Origin: an uncultured Bacteroidales bacterium
Lineage (GTDB): Bacteria; Bacteroidota; Bacteroidia; Bacteroidales; UBA1715
Direction of reading: 5' to 3'
Assembly: GCA_937892155.1 (NCBI GenBank)
Contig: CALAUG010000037.1
Coordinates: 1 to 14,810, forward strand
DNA: 14,810 nucleotides
A program made the position numbers and the translations under genes. A model generated the notes under the pieces. It saw only the letters and a list, made by a program, of their open reading frames with translations, was not told the origin of the DNA and ran no database searches. Each line of letters opens with the position of its first letter. The stretch's first letter is position 1. Below are positions 6,420-13,830 of the stretch, one piece after another.

Positions 6420-7562
6420 TTAATCTCGTCTTTTATATGGTTTTAATGGCAGATCAAGGGATGCATTCAGTTCATCCATTATCTTATTATAGCGACGCGT
6501 CCACATCTCTTTATCATCATACCAAGGACGACCTCTAAGTTTTCTAAATTCTTTCTGCTGCTGAATATATTCCTCAAGTGTAATTTCCAATATACGTTCA
6601 CAAGCATCTCGATTACCAAGCAAACGATTTAGTTCAAATTCTGTAGATGATAAACGTAGAGGAGAGTTTGATTGATAGAAATCAAGTAGCCATTGCATAT
6701 TGCTCCGATTAAATTCTTGCTCTCCTTCTGGAATTTCATCAGTATCTTTGTAAAAAGCATTGAATGCTATCCAAAATTCCGCACTTGCCCACTGTTCAGA
6801 GTAAGACACTCCTCTCAATTCTTTAACGGCAGCTTTCAATTGCGGATAAGATAAAATTGCTTTCTCTGCACATGGTTTGTTTACAATAGTTAATCTACCT
6901 TGCGGCTTACGTGTGAAAAACTTCCCACATTTTGGACATTGTTGTGTAAACGTTGGTTCGAACCAATCATTCGCTTCCATATGGTCATCAGACCAAAAGG
7001 TAAGCCCCTCCTTCGACCAAAAGTCTTTGAAAAAGAGGACTCTTCTTTTATGACCACAATGTGGGCATTTTATAATACGCGTTTCAGTTTCCTCAGGCGA
7101 ACCATAATATGTTAAAATAAATTGTATATTATTTATTACCTCTTCGTCGGATTTGTTGAAGGCATTGAGAAGGTTGAGCTCTGTATATTTAGTTTTCAAA
7201 ATATCATTATCGCAGATATGGAGCTCATCAACCAATTTTCGTAGTTCGGAACACGCTTGTGTTGCCTTATCCATTCGTATTTGCCCCTCAAAAGCAAATG
7301 GAGTAGTAACTACGGCGACGGTTCTAATCCCTTTCTTCGTCGCTTTTTTAACAACATCAATAATCATGGTGGAGCCTGTATGACCGCCTAATCCTGCCAC
7401 TAAGATTAACACGTTACCATCTTCAAGAGCCTTACTAATGTTTTCCTCTGAATCTCCCTTTGTATAAAGAAAGGATTTGATTTCCGGATTTTGTTTAGCT
7501 AATTGCTTTACGACATTGCGACCTCCGTTACCAATGCCTAGAATAGAAATGTTTGCTTTCAT
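6420..7562 (-). CDS. Truncated FtsZ/tubulin-like GTP-binding domain fused to a zinc ribbon
   Basis: Residues 1-150 of this 380-residue protein follow FtsZ: an N-terminal G-rich loop (ILGIGNGGRNVV), the tubulin/FtsZ signature as AGLGGHTGS (56-64, His replacing the usual middle Gly), VVTTPFAFEG (84-93), an R-M-x-x-A helix, a CDND loop (117-120), and an H7-like helix (LLNAFNKSDEEVINNIQFI). The match then stops: there is no T7 loop (N-x-D-F-A-D) and no C-terminal FtsZ half. Two CPxCG knuckles (C166/C169 and C209/C212) form a likely zinc ribbon, followed by about 165 helical residues of no family I recognise. The protein is therefore expected to bind GTP but not to form ordinary FtsZ filaments. 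It is not cell-division ftsZ, since no division genes are nearby. It is the last gene of a four-gene unit, five bases after the phosphoesterase gene. Confidence 0.85.
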   Translation of the reverse strand: MKANISILGIGNGGRNVVKQLAKQNPEIKSFLYTKGDSEENISKALEDGNVLILVAGLGGHTGSTMIIDVVKKATKKGIRTVAVVTTPFAFEGQIRMDKATQACSELRKLVDELHICDNDILKTKYTELNLLNAFNKSDEEVINNIQFILTYYGSPEETETRIIKCPHCGHKRRVLFFKDFWSKEGLTFWSDDHMEANDWFEPTFTQQCPKCGKFFTRKPQGRLTIVNKPCAEKAILSYPQLKAAVKELRGVSYSEQWASAEFWIAFNAFYKDTDEIPEGEQEFNRSNMQWLLDFYQSNSPLRLSSTEFELNRLLGNRDACERILEITLEEYIQQQKEFRKLRGRPWYDDKEMWTRRYNKIMDELNASLDLPLKPYKRRD

Positions 7563-7567
7563 AATGA

Positions 7568-8329
7568 TTAAATTTTATTTTGTTGGATAATTTGATAACT
7601 TTGTACAGGCTTGCCTATCGCTTTGTTTCCTAGGCAATCCACATTGGTAAATCCTTTTGGAGAATCTACCACATAGGGCACTTGCGTATGACCAAATACT
7701 TGCCAATAATTTGTGCCTTCAAACAGATTAACTCCAGCTTTTTCGAAGATATATGAACGCAGCCAAATGGGGCTTTGTGATGGACCTTCAAAATTCCCAC
7801 AATCAAAGACACCATTAGGACGAACCATAAATGCTTTTTTGTTTATTTCCCACAAATTATTGATTTGATTGGCTATCTCGTTTGGCGCTTCATCTCTATA
7901 TGGTCCAAAATACCTTCCCCACCATTGTCGGCTAACCCCGGCATGGGTAATTAAGTGGTTCCCTACCGCATAAGCAACTCCATTAAAAAAATCCTCATTT
8001 TCATAAAGAAGATCCTGTATCTCTGTTGCATGCACGGAATCAAAACGACTGTAGATTTCCCCTCTTTTATCGTACAAAAGATAGTGCAGTTCATGGTCTG
8101 CGTACAACAAGACAGTTTCCGGATGTTGCTTCTTATAATCAATAATCTCAAGAAAAGTATTTTTACAATCTTCGAAAGATATGTTTTGATACGGATCAAA
8201 AATATCACCGACAAACACGTTTCGGGCGCCATCAATAATGACCTCTTTCCAGTCATCCCGACCATGAACATCCCCGATAGCATTGGCGGCTATTGCATTG
8301 GGGTCAAAATGTAAACATTCGGTTTCCAT
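7568..8329 (-). CDS. Calcineurin-like metallophosphoesterase
   Basis: This 253-residue protein has the order of motifs of the PPP/calcineurin-like phosphoesterases, which hydrolyse phosphoproteins or nucleotides with two metal ions: GDVHGR (19-24), GDIFD (41-45), ADHE (77-80), THAG (128-131) and GHTQV (213-217). Two motifs deviate. GDxxDRG has lost its RG, and the usual GNHE is ADHE, with Asp in place of the metal-binding Asn. The substitution is conservative, so activity may be kept. There is no signal peptide. It lies between the helical protein (3-base gap) and the FtsZ-like protein (5-base gap), so the genes are almost certainly co-transcribed. Beside a kinase-like ATPase, a phosphoprotein phosphatase role is attractive; nucleotide hydrolysis is an alternative. 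Confidence 0.88.
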   Translation of the reverse strand: METECLHFDPNAIAANAIGDVHGRDDWKEVIIDGARNVFVGDIFDPYQNISFEDCKNTFLEIIDYKKQHPETVLLYADHELHYLLYDKRGEIYSRFDSVHATEIQDLLYENEDFFNGVAYAVGNHLITHAGVSRQWWGRYFGPYRDEAPNEIANQINNLWEINKKAFMVRPNGVFDCGNFEGPSQSPIWLRSYIFEKAGVNLFEGTNYWQVFGHTQVPYVVDSPKGFTNVDCLGNKAIGKPVQSYQIIQQNKI

Positions 8330-8332
8330 CTT

Positions 8333-9211
8333 CTAATCAAAATATTTCGACAATTCTTTTAACACCTTAATTCTTTGTTTGGCATGCTTCACATCTAATT
8401 TTTCATGCGGAATCTCAACTAAATAACCTGCAATATGTTCTTTCGTATAGGTACGAATAATTTCATCTTTTTTACATATCCGCCATAATTCGTATAAGTA
8501 CGAAACACGCGGATTATGTAACTCAGCCCACTGGGCAAGACCTTCAAGTATCCATAAGATTTCCACTTCAATCCAACTACATGATTTTTCGTTACTTTCC
8601 TTTCGTATTTTCCTTAATAAAGACCTATGAACAGACAGTATTTGCTCAGTCCTTTCAATATGACGGAGACACGTTTTCTTGGTCGCAAAGACATCTTTGC
8701 GGGCATGTACCCAGTAATATTGTTCCAACATTGCAATCTCTACCCACCGGCGGTTATTATCGTCATTCCCATACGGACCATATTTCGAAATACACTCGTA
8801 ATATTTAGCCGATTCTTCATCTTCTTCCATTTTGTCTAACTCACGGCTTAAAAGTAGGCTAAGATTGATAAAACAATCCCACAAAATATTCTTTTTACTT
8901 CTAATATTAGGGATATAACCGATCATCTCTTTATGTAGAGCCTTAGCCCGCAAGAAGAATGGCTCACGGAAGTCTATGTCTTCGTCTTGCTGCAAGTAGT
9001 AATTGCAAAGCGCTTCGCCTACCAATGAAACACGTAAATATAAATCTTGTTCGTACCATGCTTTAAGTTTTGGGAAGTATGCTCTGAATTTATTTGCCTT
9101 ATGACTTAGTTTGTCAAAGGCATTGATTCGCTCATCGTATGTTGGAGAATAGTTACTTTTTTTATTATCCAATTCTTTAAGAATACAAAACATATCATCA
9201 GCAGCCTTCAT
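8333..9211 (-). CDS. Helical protein of unknown family
   Basis: I do not recognise this 292-residue protein. It is rich in charged and aromatic residues (many Lys, Glu, Tyr and Trp) and appears almost entirely alpha-helical, with segments such as WVEIAMLEQYYWVHARKD and WIEVEILWILEGLAQWAEL that could form a helical-repeat or TPR-like scaffold. It has no signal peptide, membrane helix, obvious catalytic motif or Cys cluster. It lies 116 bases downstream of the ATPase gene and 3 bases upstream of the phosphoesterase gene. By its place it is probably a dedicated adaptor, substrate or effector of the module. The start at 9211 keeps the longest reading frame, and no alternative is clearly better. 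Confidence 0.8.
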   Translation of the reverse strand: MKAADDMFCILKELDNKKSNYSPTYDERINAFDKLSHKANKFRAYFPKLKAWYEQDLYLRVSLVGEALCNYYLQQDEDIDFREPFFLRAKALHKEMIGYIPNIRSKKNILWDCFINLSLLLSRELDKMEEDEESAKYYECISKYGPYGNDDNNRRWVEIAMLEQYYWVHARKDVFATKKTCLRHIERTEQILSVHRSLLRKIRKESNEKSCSWIEVEILWILEGLAQWAELHNPRVSYLYELWRICKKDEIIRTYTKEHIAGYLVEIPHEKLDVKHAKQRIKVLKELSKYFD

Positions 9212-9327
9212 ATAGAATGCATAAATATCTTTTATTTTTTTATTATCAATTTTTCCTATAAGGCGTTATTTTTGTTATAAAAAATATGTTTTTTTAGCAG
9301 CTGGTAGAAGCAACAAAAAGTGTCATT

Positions 9328-10983
9328 TTAATAGAAACCAATGCGATTGTGTTTATGCGAGTTGCGAGTTTCCATTTTATTATGTAAGAGTTCATACTCA
9401 TGTCTGATTTCTTCAGACAGCGAAGGTGAAGTGTTTGCGATATGGCGGAGCAATACTGCTTGACTAATAAGTTCCTCTTTGCGAGCAGCTCCCATTGCAG
9501 CATAATTAACCACGGCACTTATGTCGCTGGCAGTAAAATTTTCCGCTTTTTGACCTAATTCTTGACAATTTACATCTGAGGTCAACGGACGGTCACGCAA
9601 TTCAATATCAAAAATGGCTTCGCGAGCCTTTGCATCAGGAGCTGGTACATATACTTTTTTATCAAAACGTCCGGTGCGTAGCACGGCAGAATCTATTATG
9701 TCTGGCCGGTTAGTTGTTCCTATAACAAAAATTCCGCTATCAGCTAAGTTGTTGAGTTCAGATAAGAATGTGTTCGTTTCCGCTGCAACTTTTATATCAT
9801 AATCTCTACGTGTGGGACACATCGCATCAATTTCGTCAAAACATAGAACACACGGAGAGTTGCGCTTAGCCTGGTCAAACAGTTGTTGAATTAACATCTG
9901 CGTACCGTGTATATATGAACTACTGATTTCAGAAGCTTTAATCAAACAATAGGACATGGCTCCTTCATTGGCAAAATGTTCAGCGAAAAAAGTTTTACCA
10001 CAGCCAGGAGGACCATAGAGTAACATACCATTGGTCATATGAAGTTTGTATTTATGAGAGAGTTCAGGATGCAATAATGGAAAAAGAACTTCGTTACGCA
10101 TGCTCTCTTTTAGGTACTCCATTCCTGCTACTTTATTCAGTCCATTCGTGCCGTCTCCATGTTTAAATTGGAATGTCTCCAACACGCCACAACGAGAGTA
10201 TAATGACTTTTGTTCTTCAAACGAAAAATTCGTATTAGTATTAACTTGATTTTCGTTCGTATTAAATTGATTTGAAGAGATGTTCATAGCAGGATTCCCG
10301 TTGTTATAAGTTTGCCTGTTACCTGAATTTTGATTTTTATTATCCTCTTCATCTTGACAACAATCAGTCAGGGACTCTAATATCGTTTTGCAGACATCAT
10401 CTAATTTAAATCTATCATCCAATTCTGGCATCCACTCAGCCATGCCAGAGCTCCGAATTTCATCCTGCAAATAGCTACAATATAGAATCAACAAATCATT
10501 TAACTTTGTTTTGGAGTGTAGATTCGTTATTCCACATTCTATTACCGGTTGGATAAAAGAGGGAAGTTGATTTGTATAATTAAGTTTCTCGTTTTGGCGG
10601 GCATTGAAAACAGCATGCCTTTGTTTTGCCCTAGACTCGTTTTTGATATTGTCGTCAATATGCCACGGCAAATGTCCGGCAAAAAGATAATACAAAATAG
10701 TAGTCACGGTAAATACCGTATCTTGCTCTTCAGACCATCTACCTGTTTTTATATAGTGATCAGAATAATAGCGATAATCCAATTTCTGTGTTTTGTCAAT
10801 TTTTATCTCATCAACGACAAATGGGGCATCCTCCATAATAAAACTCTGCGGACTTAGGTTCTTGCAACTTTTATTGAATGAGCTGTAAAGATATGTGTTA
10901 TTTAAGATACTCATTCCCAATATTAGATTATTGGCGCATTTTTGTCCCGCTACTTGAGGTAAAATATCATCTAATGTTTTCAT
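9328..10983 (-). CDS. AAA+ ATPase (Cdc48/FtsH-like) with degenerate kinase C-lobe-like N-terminus
   Basis: This 551-residue protein ends in a full AAA+ module of the classic clade: Walker A GPPGCGKT (324-331), Walker B CVLCFDEIDA (378-387, D383 E384), sensor 1 GTTNRPD (422-428), arginine-finger region LRTGRFD (435-441), and a C-terminal helical FTASDISAVVNYAA segment. Residues about 50-175 resemble the C-lobe of a Ser/Thr kinase: GRWSEEQDTVFTVTTILYYL followed by FAGHLPW aligns with the helix F region (DVYSLGxILYELLTGxxPW), and later helices fit helices G to I. The N-lobe, HRD and DFG motifs are absent, so it cannot be an active kinase alone. An Asn-rich linker (about 214-252) joins the parts. 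It is the first gene of the module, with no consensus promoter close upstream. The AAA+ call is firm; the kinase-like call is moderate. Confidence 0.9.
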   Translation of the reverse strand: MKTLDDILPQVAGQKCANNLILGMSILNNTYLYSSFNKSCKNLSPQSFIMEDAPFVVDEIKIDKTQKLDYRYYSDHYIKTGRWSEEQDTVFTVTTILYYLFAGHLPWHIDDNIKNESRAKQRHAVFNARQNEKLNYTNQLPSFIQPVIECGITNLHSKTKLNDLLILYCSYLQDEIRSSGMAEWMPELDDRFKLDDVCKTILESLTDCCQDEEDNKNQNSGNRQTYNNGNPAMNISSNQFNTNENQVNTNTNFSFEEQKSLYSRCGVLETFQFKHGDGTNGLNKVAGMEYLKESMRNEVLFPLLHPELSHKYKLHMTNGMLLYGPPGCGKTFFAEHFANEGAMSYCLIKASEISSSYIHGTQMLIQQLFDQAKRNSPCVLCFDEIDAMCPTRRDYDIKVAAETNTFLSELNNLADSGIFVIGTTNRPDIIDSAVLRTGRFDKKVYVPAPDAKAREAIFDIELRDRPLTSDVNCQELGQKAENFTASDISAVVNYAAMGAARKEELISQAVLLRHIANTSPSLSEEIRHEYELLHNKMETRNSHKHNRIGFY

Positions 10984-11041
10984 AATGCTTCATTTTTAAT
11001 AGTTGTTAATTTTTAAATTGATGGCTTGACGTATAAAACCG

Positions 11042-11095
11042 TTATTCACCTGATTTCAAACATCTGATTTTTTCATCTTTGGGAGCAACGTTCAT
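11042..11095 (-). CDS. Possible micro-ORF, 17 residues
   Basis: ATG at 11095 opens a 17-residue frame (MNVAPKDEKIRCLKSGE) that starts one base after the stop of the micro-ORF at 11097-11192. The close linkage could mean translational coupling, but the length is within what chance allows and no ribosome binding site is clear. If translated it would be a leader peptide of the ATPase operon. Confidence 0.2.
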   Translation of the reverse strand: MNVAPKDEKIRCLKSGE

Positions 11096-11096
11096 T

Positions 11097-11192
11097 CTAT
11101 TTTCCCACATATTTTTCACAGATTCCTTTTTGTGTTTCTGCAAATTCTAATTGCATGTGTACTTGCTGTTTTTTTCGTTTTTCTGTCACCAT
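11097..11192 (-). CDS. Possible small peptide, 31 residues, basic, with MQLxFA
   Basis: ATG at 11192 opens a 31-residue frame (MVTEKRKKQQVHMQLEFAET and 11 more). It shares a basic stretch and then M-Q-L-x-F-A with the micro-ORF at 11566-11643, and the DNA of that part is also alike (ATGCAATTA, then ATT[C/T]GCA). Shared sequence across two units argues against chance, but no ribosome binding site or known family is seen. A leader peptide or the remnant of a longer protein are both possible. Confidence 0.35.
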   Translation of the reverse strand: MVTEKRKKQQVHMQLEFAETQKGICEKYVGK

Positions 11193-11228
11193 AATACCTG
11201 AATTTTAAATGTTTGTATTTTTATCGCA

Positions 11229-11265
11229 TAAAAAAAGGCTTGAACATACGTAGTGTCCAAGCCTT
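11229..11265 (-). terminator. Intrinsic terminator (minus strand)
   Basis: Arms AAGGCTTGAACA (11235-11246) and TGTCCAAGCCTT (11254-11265) leave a 7-nt loop. The one imperfect pair is a G-U wobble in the minus-strand RNA but an A-C mismatch on the plus strand, and the T run (TTTTTTT ending near 11229) follows on the minus strand. The signal therefore works leftwards and lies upstream of the ATPase operon. Confidence 0.75.
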
Positions 11266-11453
11266 CATTTCTGAGTTATTCGAGCATGGGGCGTTCCACC
11301 TTTAGCCCGCACTTGGATTTACTATCGAATAATGCTTCGACTGCTGCTGTATCGCGTTTTTTTGACGTGTTACACAATATTTACTTTTTAACTGAATCAA
11401 TTTTGATTATAAAATTTACAGGGTTATTTACTCGTTTTTCTTAGGCTGTTGCA

Positions 11454-11491
11454 TAAAAAAAGACTTGGGACGTGCTTCCGCTCCAAGTCTT
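11454..11491 (-). terminator. Intrinsic terminator (minus strand), second copy
   Basis: Arms AAGACTTGG (11460-11468) and CCAAGTCTT (11483-11491) form a 9-bp stem with a 14-nt loop, followed leftwards by a T run and ATGC, the same ending as the terminator at 11229-11265. It probably ends the transcript that starts near 11640. Confidence 0.75.
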
Positions 11492-11565
11492 GTATCTTCT
11501 TTTCTTATCCACACGCACTCACAACAGACAACGGAGCGATCGAATTGCTCGACCACGACCGCTGC

Positions 11566-11643
11566 TCAATCATTTGCAAGTGCATTATGTGCGAATAGTA
11601 ATTGCATTCTTAATTTTCTTTTCCGATTTTTTAAATTATTCAT
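11566..11643 (-). CDS. Possible small peptide, 25 residues, basic, with MQLxFA
   Basis: ATG at 11643 opens a 25-residue frame (MNNLKNRKRKLRMQLLFAHN, then ALAND). The ATG lies only five bases after the -7 box at 11648-11655, so the mRNA would be leaderless or translation would begin at the inner Met in MQLLFA. That inner part is shared with the micro-ORF at 11097-11192. The frame stays open after the stop for about 45 more codons, so a longer ancestral gene with a nonsense mutation is an alternative. Confidence 0.3.
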   Translation of the reverse strand: MNNLKNRKRKLRMQLLFAHNALAND

Positions 11644-11647
11644 TTTG

Positions 11648-11655
11648 CAAAGTTA
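11648..11655 (-). promoter_or_regulatory. Promoter -7 box (TAACTTTG) for the micro-ORF region
   Basis: TAACTTTG on the minus strand matches the Bacteroidota -7 consensus exactly. No TTTG is seen at the right distance upstream, where the sequence is A-rich, so only half the promoter is convincing. RNA made here would meet the terminator at 11454-11491 after about 190 bases. Confidence 0.5.
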
Positions 11656-11699
11656 TAGTTTTTTTTGATATGTCCATAGTTTTTTTTTGTTGAACATAA

Positions 11700-12320
11700 A
11701 AAAAAATAACTTGATAAAGTTTTGAGTCAACCGAAGATGATTTGTAACGATACAAAACACCATCATCGAACACCTTAATCAGAGGCTCGAAACGGCACCA
11801 AAATTTATAGTTAAATATTTGATTATTAATTAGATATATTTGCAAAACTGGAGAAATTTTCGTAACTTTAAATACTATTCGACGGTATTTTAAATGATTA
11901 CGAAAGCTCCTCCAGCGGTACTCACAACTCTTTTGGACAGTCATCCCGAATGGTTCGAGACTTTCAACCTCGTCATCGGGCCGAGAACTGCCGGATTGCC
12001 TCAGGACGAGAGTGTCATCCGGGTATCGGTCATTCCAAGTCCCTTGAGCACAGGCTCTTCTCGCAGATAACCCGCAGCTGGAGCGGAACTCAGCTTCTTT
12101 CCATTGAAGATGCTGCAAGACGGGCCGCTGAAACAACCACATCGAAAGGACTGACCGTATATGTTGACATCAATACAAAAACTTATGACAGACAAAGACC
12201 GATTGACGAATCTTACGAAAGAGAACGCAGGAGACGAATCATCCCGATGGACGCTCTACCCAAGTGGAATTATCTCGTCAAAAGGTCGTGAATTTTACCA
12301 AGTTATTTTTTTACCGTTAC
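11700..12320 (+). mobile_element. Internally deleted ISAzo13-like insertion sequence
   Basis: The left end (11700-11721) and right end (12291-12312) form an imperfect inverted repeat: AAAAAAATAACTTG, then TAAA and TT, with two mismatches in 22 bases. Between them lie a short non-coding stretch and only the C-terminal part of a transposase. At about 620 bp it is far shorter than a complete element (roughly 1.4-1.7 kb), so most of the transposase is gone. It cannot move by itself. The exact outer ends and any target duplication are not clear. Confidence 0.65.
12019..12291 (+). pseudogene. C-terminal remnant of an ISAzo13-family (Rhodopirellula-type DDE) transposase
   Basis: The frame from 12019 to the stop at 12291 reads PGIGHSKSLEHRLFSQITRS, then ...LLSIEDAARRAAETTTSKGL and finally PKWNYLVKRS. 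This is the ending of ISAzo13-family DDE transposases, where the family has PPGTSK, IEHRLFSFI, TTTKTGL and a terminal P-x-W-N-Y. The DDE catalytic part is missing and upstream sequence in this frame does not match, so about three quarters of the gene is lost. The last 71 bases also occur at 14181-14251. Confidence 0.75.
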
Positions 12321-12321
12321 T
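12221..12321 (+). repeat. Direct repeat, copy 1: right end of the ISAzo13-like element
   Basis: These 101 bases recur at 14181-14281, exactly 1960 bases further on, with a single difference (C at 12240, T at 14200). They hold the last transposase codons and the right inverted repeat. The pair flanks the DUF4143 ATPase gene in direct orientation, so recombination between them would delete that gene. Confidence 0.95.
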
Positions 12322-12469
12322 AACTGTTCAAAGTTACGACAAAAAATATTCAATTGGCGTTAAAATATTTAATTTTTGTTCTTCTGTCTTTCCGTCAATC
12401 TTTCAGTTAATTCCGTCATCAACCGCAAAATAAATCGGTTACTGATTCCCATTGACCATACGAACGAAA

Positions 12470-13768
12470 TTAGAAAATAGAATAGAAAGCATATAAAGGT
12501 ATATCCGTAATATGCTCACTTAGATGGTATGGAGATAAAGATGTTCGAATGACGTTTTTAGGGTGATTTTGTTGTATATATATGGCTATGGATTTGGCTT
12601 TTAGATGCCGTTCCGCTTTTACTTCAATAGGAATGATTTGTTCCTCTTTTTGAATGACAAAATCCATTTCCGCAATACTCTCATCAGGTGTCCAATAGTG
12701 AATCTCCAGCGAATTCAGTGTCTGCATTTCTTGCAAAACAAATTGTTCGGTTAAAGCACCTTTATACTGGAGAAATAAATCATTTCCTTGAGTTATGGTA
12801 GTAGCACTTAGTCCTGACATTGCTCCCATTAATCCAATATCTAATAGATATAATTTGAAGGAATTTATATCTTCAAAACCTTTTAGAGGAAGTTGCCCAC
12901 ATCGCACACGTGAGATTTTATAGGTTAGTCCGGCATCACACAGCCATTGAATAGCTGTTTCAAAATCGCGAGCTCGTGCTCCTTGTTTGACAGCATTATA
13001 AACAAACTTTTTATTTTCTTTGGCTAACTGGGCGGGAACAGAATCCCATAACAATGCCATGCGCTTAACAATTTCTTTAGGCGGATGTTTAGAAAAATCG
13101 TTTCGATAAGACTTTAAAATTTCTTGCTGCACAGCGCGTACTTTTTCGTAATTCTGTTGTTCAGCAAAGGTTTTAACTACTTCCGGCATACCTCCGACAA
13201 AGTAATATTGCCGTAATAAATCCGTTAATAACGAGGCGAAAGCGTCTATAGCAGTATAGTCTTTACTTGCAATCAATTGTGCCAGACCTTCTCGATGTAT
13301 GGCGCATAAAAATTCACTAAAGGACAGAGGATAAACTCGCAAGAAAGACACTTTCCCAACAGGAAAAGAATCATCTTTATGGTCTAAAACTCCCAACAAC
13401 GAACCTGCTGCTACAATATGCAAGGAAGGCATATCCTCGTAAAAATACTTTAATGAAAGCAATCCTCTGCGTGCAAATTGAATTTCATCAAAGAATAATA
13501 GCGTTTTCCCGGGAATAACTTGTTTACCTGTAATAGCTTGAATAGCCAACAACATCCGTTGCAGATCAAAATTGTTTTCGAACAACGTGCGTGCTTCTTC
13601 TATTCGTTCAAAATTGATTTCTACAAAATTCTCAAATTCGTTCAGACCTAATTCGCGAGCTAACCAAGTTTTTCCAGTTTGGCGTGCGCCTTCAAGAATA
13701 AGTGGTTTTCGCAGTCCATCGGGAGTGTTTTTCCATGTCAAAAGTTGATTATAAATAGTACGCCTCAT
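12470..13768 (-). CDS. DUF4143-type P-loop ATPase with PD-(D/E)xK-like C-terminus
   Basis: This 432-residue protein is a full-length member of the AAA-14/DUF4143 ATPases, common, often multi-copy accessory proteins of unclear function. It has Walker A GARQTGKT (27-34), Walker B LLFFDEIQ (91-98) and a sensor strand HIVAAGSLLG (118-127), then the DUF4143 region beginning YYFVGGMPEVV (189-199). Near the end MDFVIQ (D370) and IPIEVKAE (E383, K385) have the spacing of a PD-(D/E)xK nuclease-like fold, a known feature of this family. It is a single-gene unit with its own consensus promoter, flanked by insertion-sequence ends. There is no membrane segment. The start at 13768 fits the promoter position. 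Function beyond ATP binding is not known to me. Confidence 0.9.
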   Translation of the reverse strand: MRRTIYNQLLTWKNTPDGLRKPLILEGARQTGKTWLARELGLNEFENFVEINFERIEEARTLFENNFDLQRMLLAIQAITGKQVIPGKTLLFFDEIQFARRGLLSLKYFYEDMPSLHIVAAGSLLGVLDHKDDSFPVGKVSFLRVYPLSFSEFLCAIHREGLAQLIASKDYTAIDAFASLLTDLLRQYYFVGGMPEVVKTFAEQQNYEKVRAVQQEILKSYRNDFSKHPPKEIVKRMALLWDSVPAQLAKENKKFVYNAVKQGARARDFETAIQWLCDAGLTYKISRVRCGQLPLKGFEDINSFKLYLLDIGLMGAMSGLSATTITQGNDLFLQYKGALTEQFVLQEMQTLNSLEIHYWTPDESIAEMDFVIQKEEQIIPIEVKAERHLKAKSIAIYIQQNHPKNVIRTSLSPYHLSEHITDIPLYAFYSIF

Positions 13769-13791
13769 ATACGTAAGTATTATTTATGCTG

Positions 13792-13823
13792 CAAAGATAT
13801 AAAAAATCAATGATATACGCAAA
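13792..13823 (-). promoter_or_regulatory. Consensus Bacteroidota promoter of the DUF4143 ATPase gene
   Basis: On the minus strand TTTG (13823-13820) and TATCTTTG (13799-13792) are separated by 20 bases, the consensus TTTG-N20-TAnnTTTG layout. The ATG at 13768 is 23 bases from the -7 box, so the 5' leader is short. Three direct repeats lie immediately upstream of the -33 box. Confidence 0.85.
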
Positions 13824-13830
13824 AATAAAC

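Larger units (their letters stand above)
10984..11699 (-). other. Non-coding or micro-ORF region with two terminators upstream of the ATPase module
   Basis: No ORF of normal gene size lies in these 716 bases. On the minus strand there are short ORFs at 11566-11643, 11097-11192 and 11042-11095, a further open frame ending at 11276 (residues KKRDTAAVEALFDSKSKCG), and two intrinsic terminators with the same T-run-ATGC ending. The segments before the two terminators look related (GCAGC[A/G]GTCG, then AGCA and ATTCGAT). It may be two diverged copies of a small RNA or leader unit. Confidence 0.55.

Noticed and set aside
6420..7562. Cell-division gene ftsZ
   Set aside because: The T7 loop and C-terminal half are missing, a zinc ribbon is present and no division-cluster genes are nearby.
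7963..8283. Minus-strand frame of 106 codons
   Set aside because: It is an alternative frame inside the phosphoesterase gene, which has clear catalytic motifs.
9294..9518. Minus-strand frame of 74 codons overlapping the end of the ATPase gene
   Set aside because: The ATPase frame is supported by conserved C-terminal helices; this frame is a shadow with no likeness to known proteins.
11253..11693. Three plus-strand frames of 63-73 codons
   Set aside because: They run across two minus-strand terminators and reflect hairpin sequence rather than coding; no start signals are seen.
10984..11699. A retron or diversity-generating element in the repeat and hairpin region
   Set aside because: No reverse transcriptase gene and no template/variable repeat pair are present in the window.
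11894..12070. Plus-strand frame of 58 codons starting MITKAPPAVLTT
   Set aside because: It overlaps the transposase remnant in a different frame and has no ribosome binding site or recognisable family.
11636..12142. Minus-strand frame of 168 codons
   Set aside because: It is antisense to the insertion-sequence remnant and spans its left end, so it is a chance frame.
12322..12345. A TAACTTTG box on the minus strand as a promoter
   Set aside because: No TTTG lies at a suitable distance and no gene starts downstream; the box borders the insertion-sequence end.
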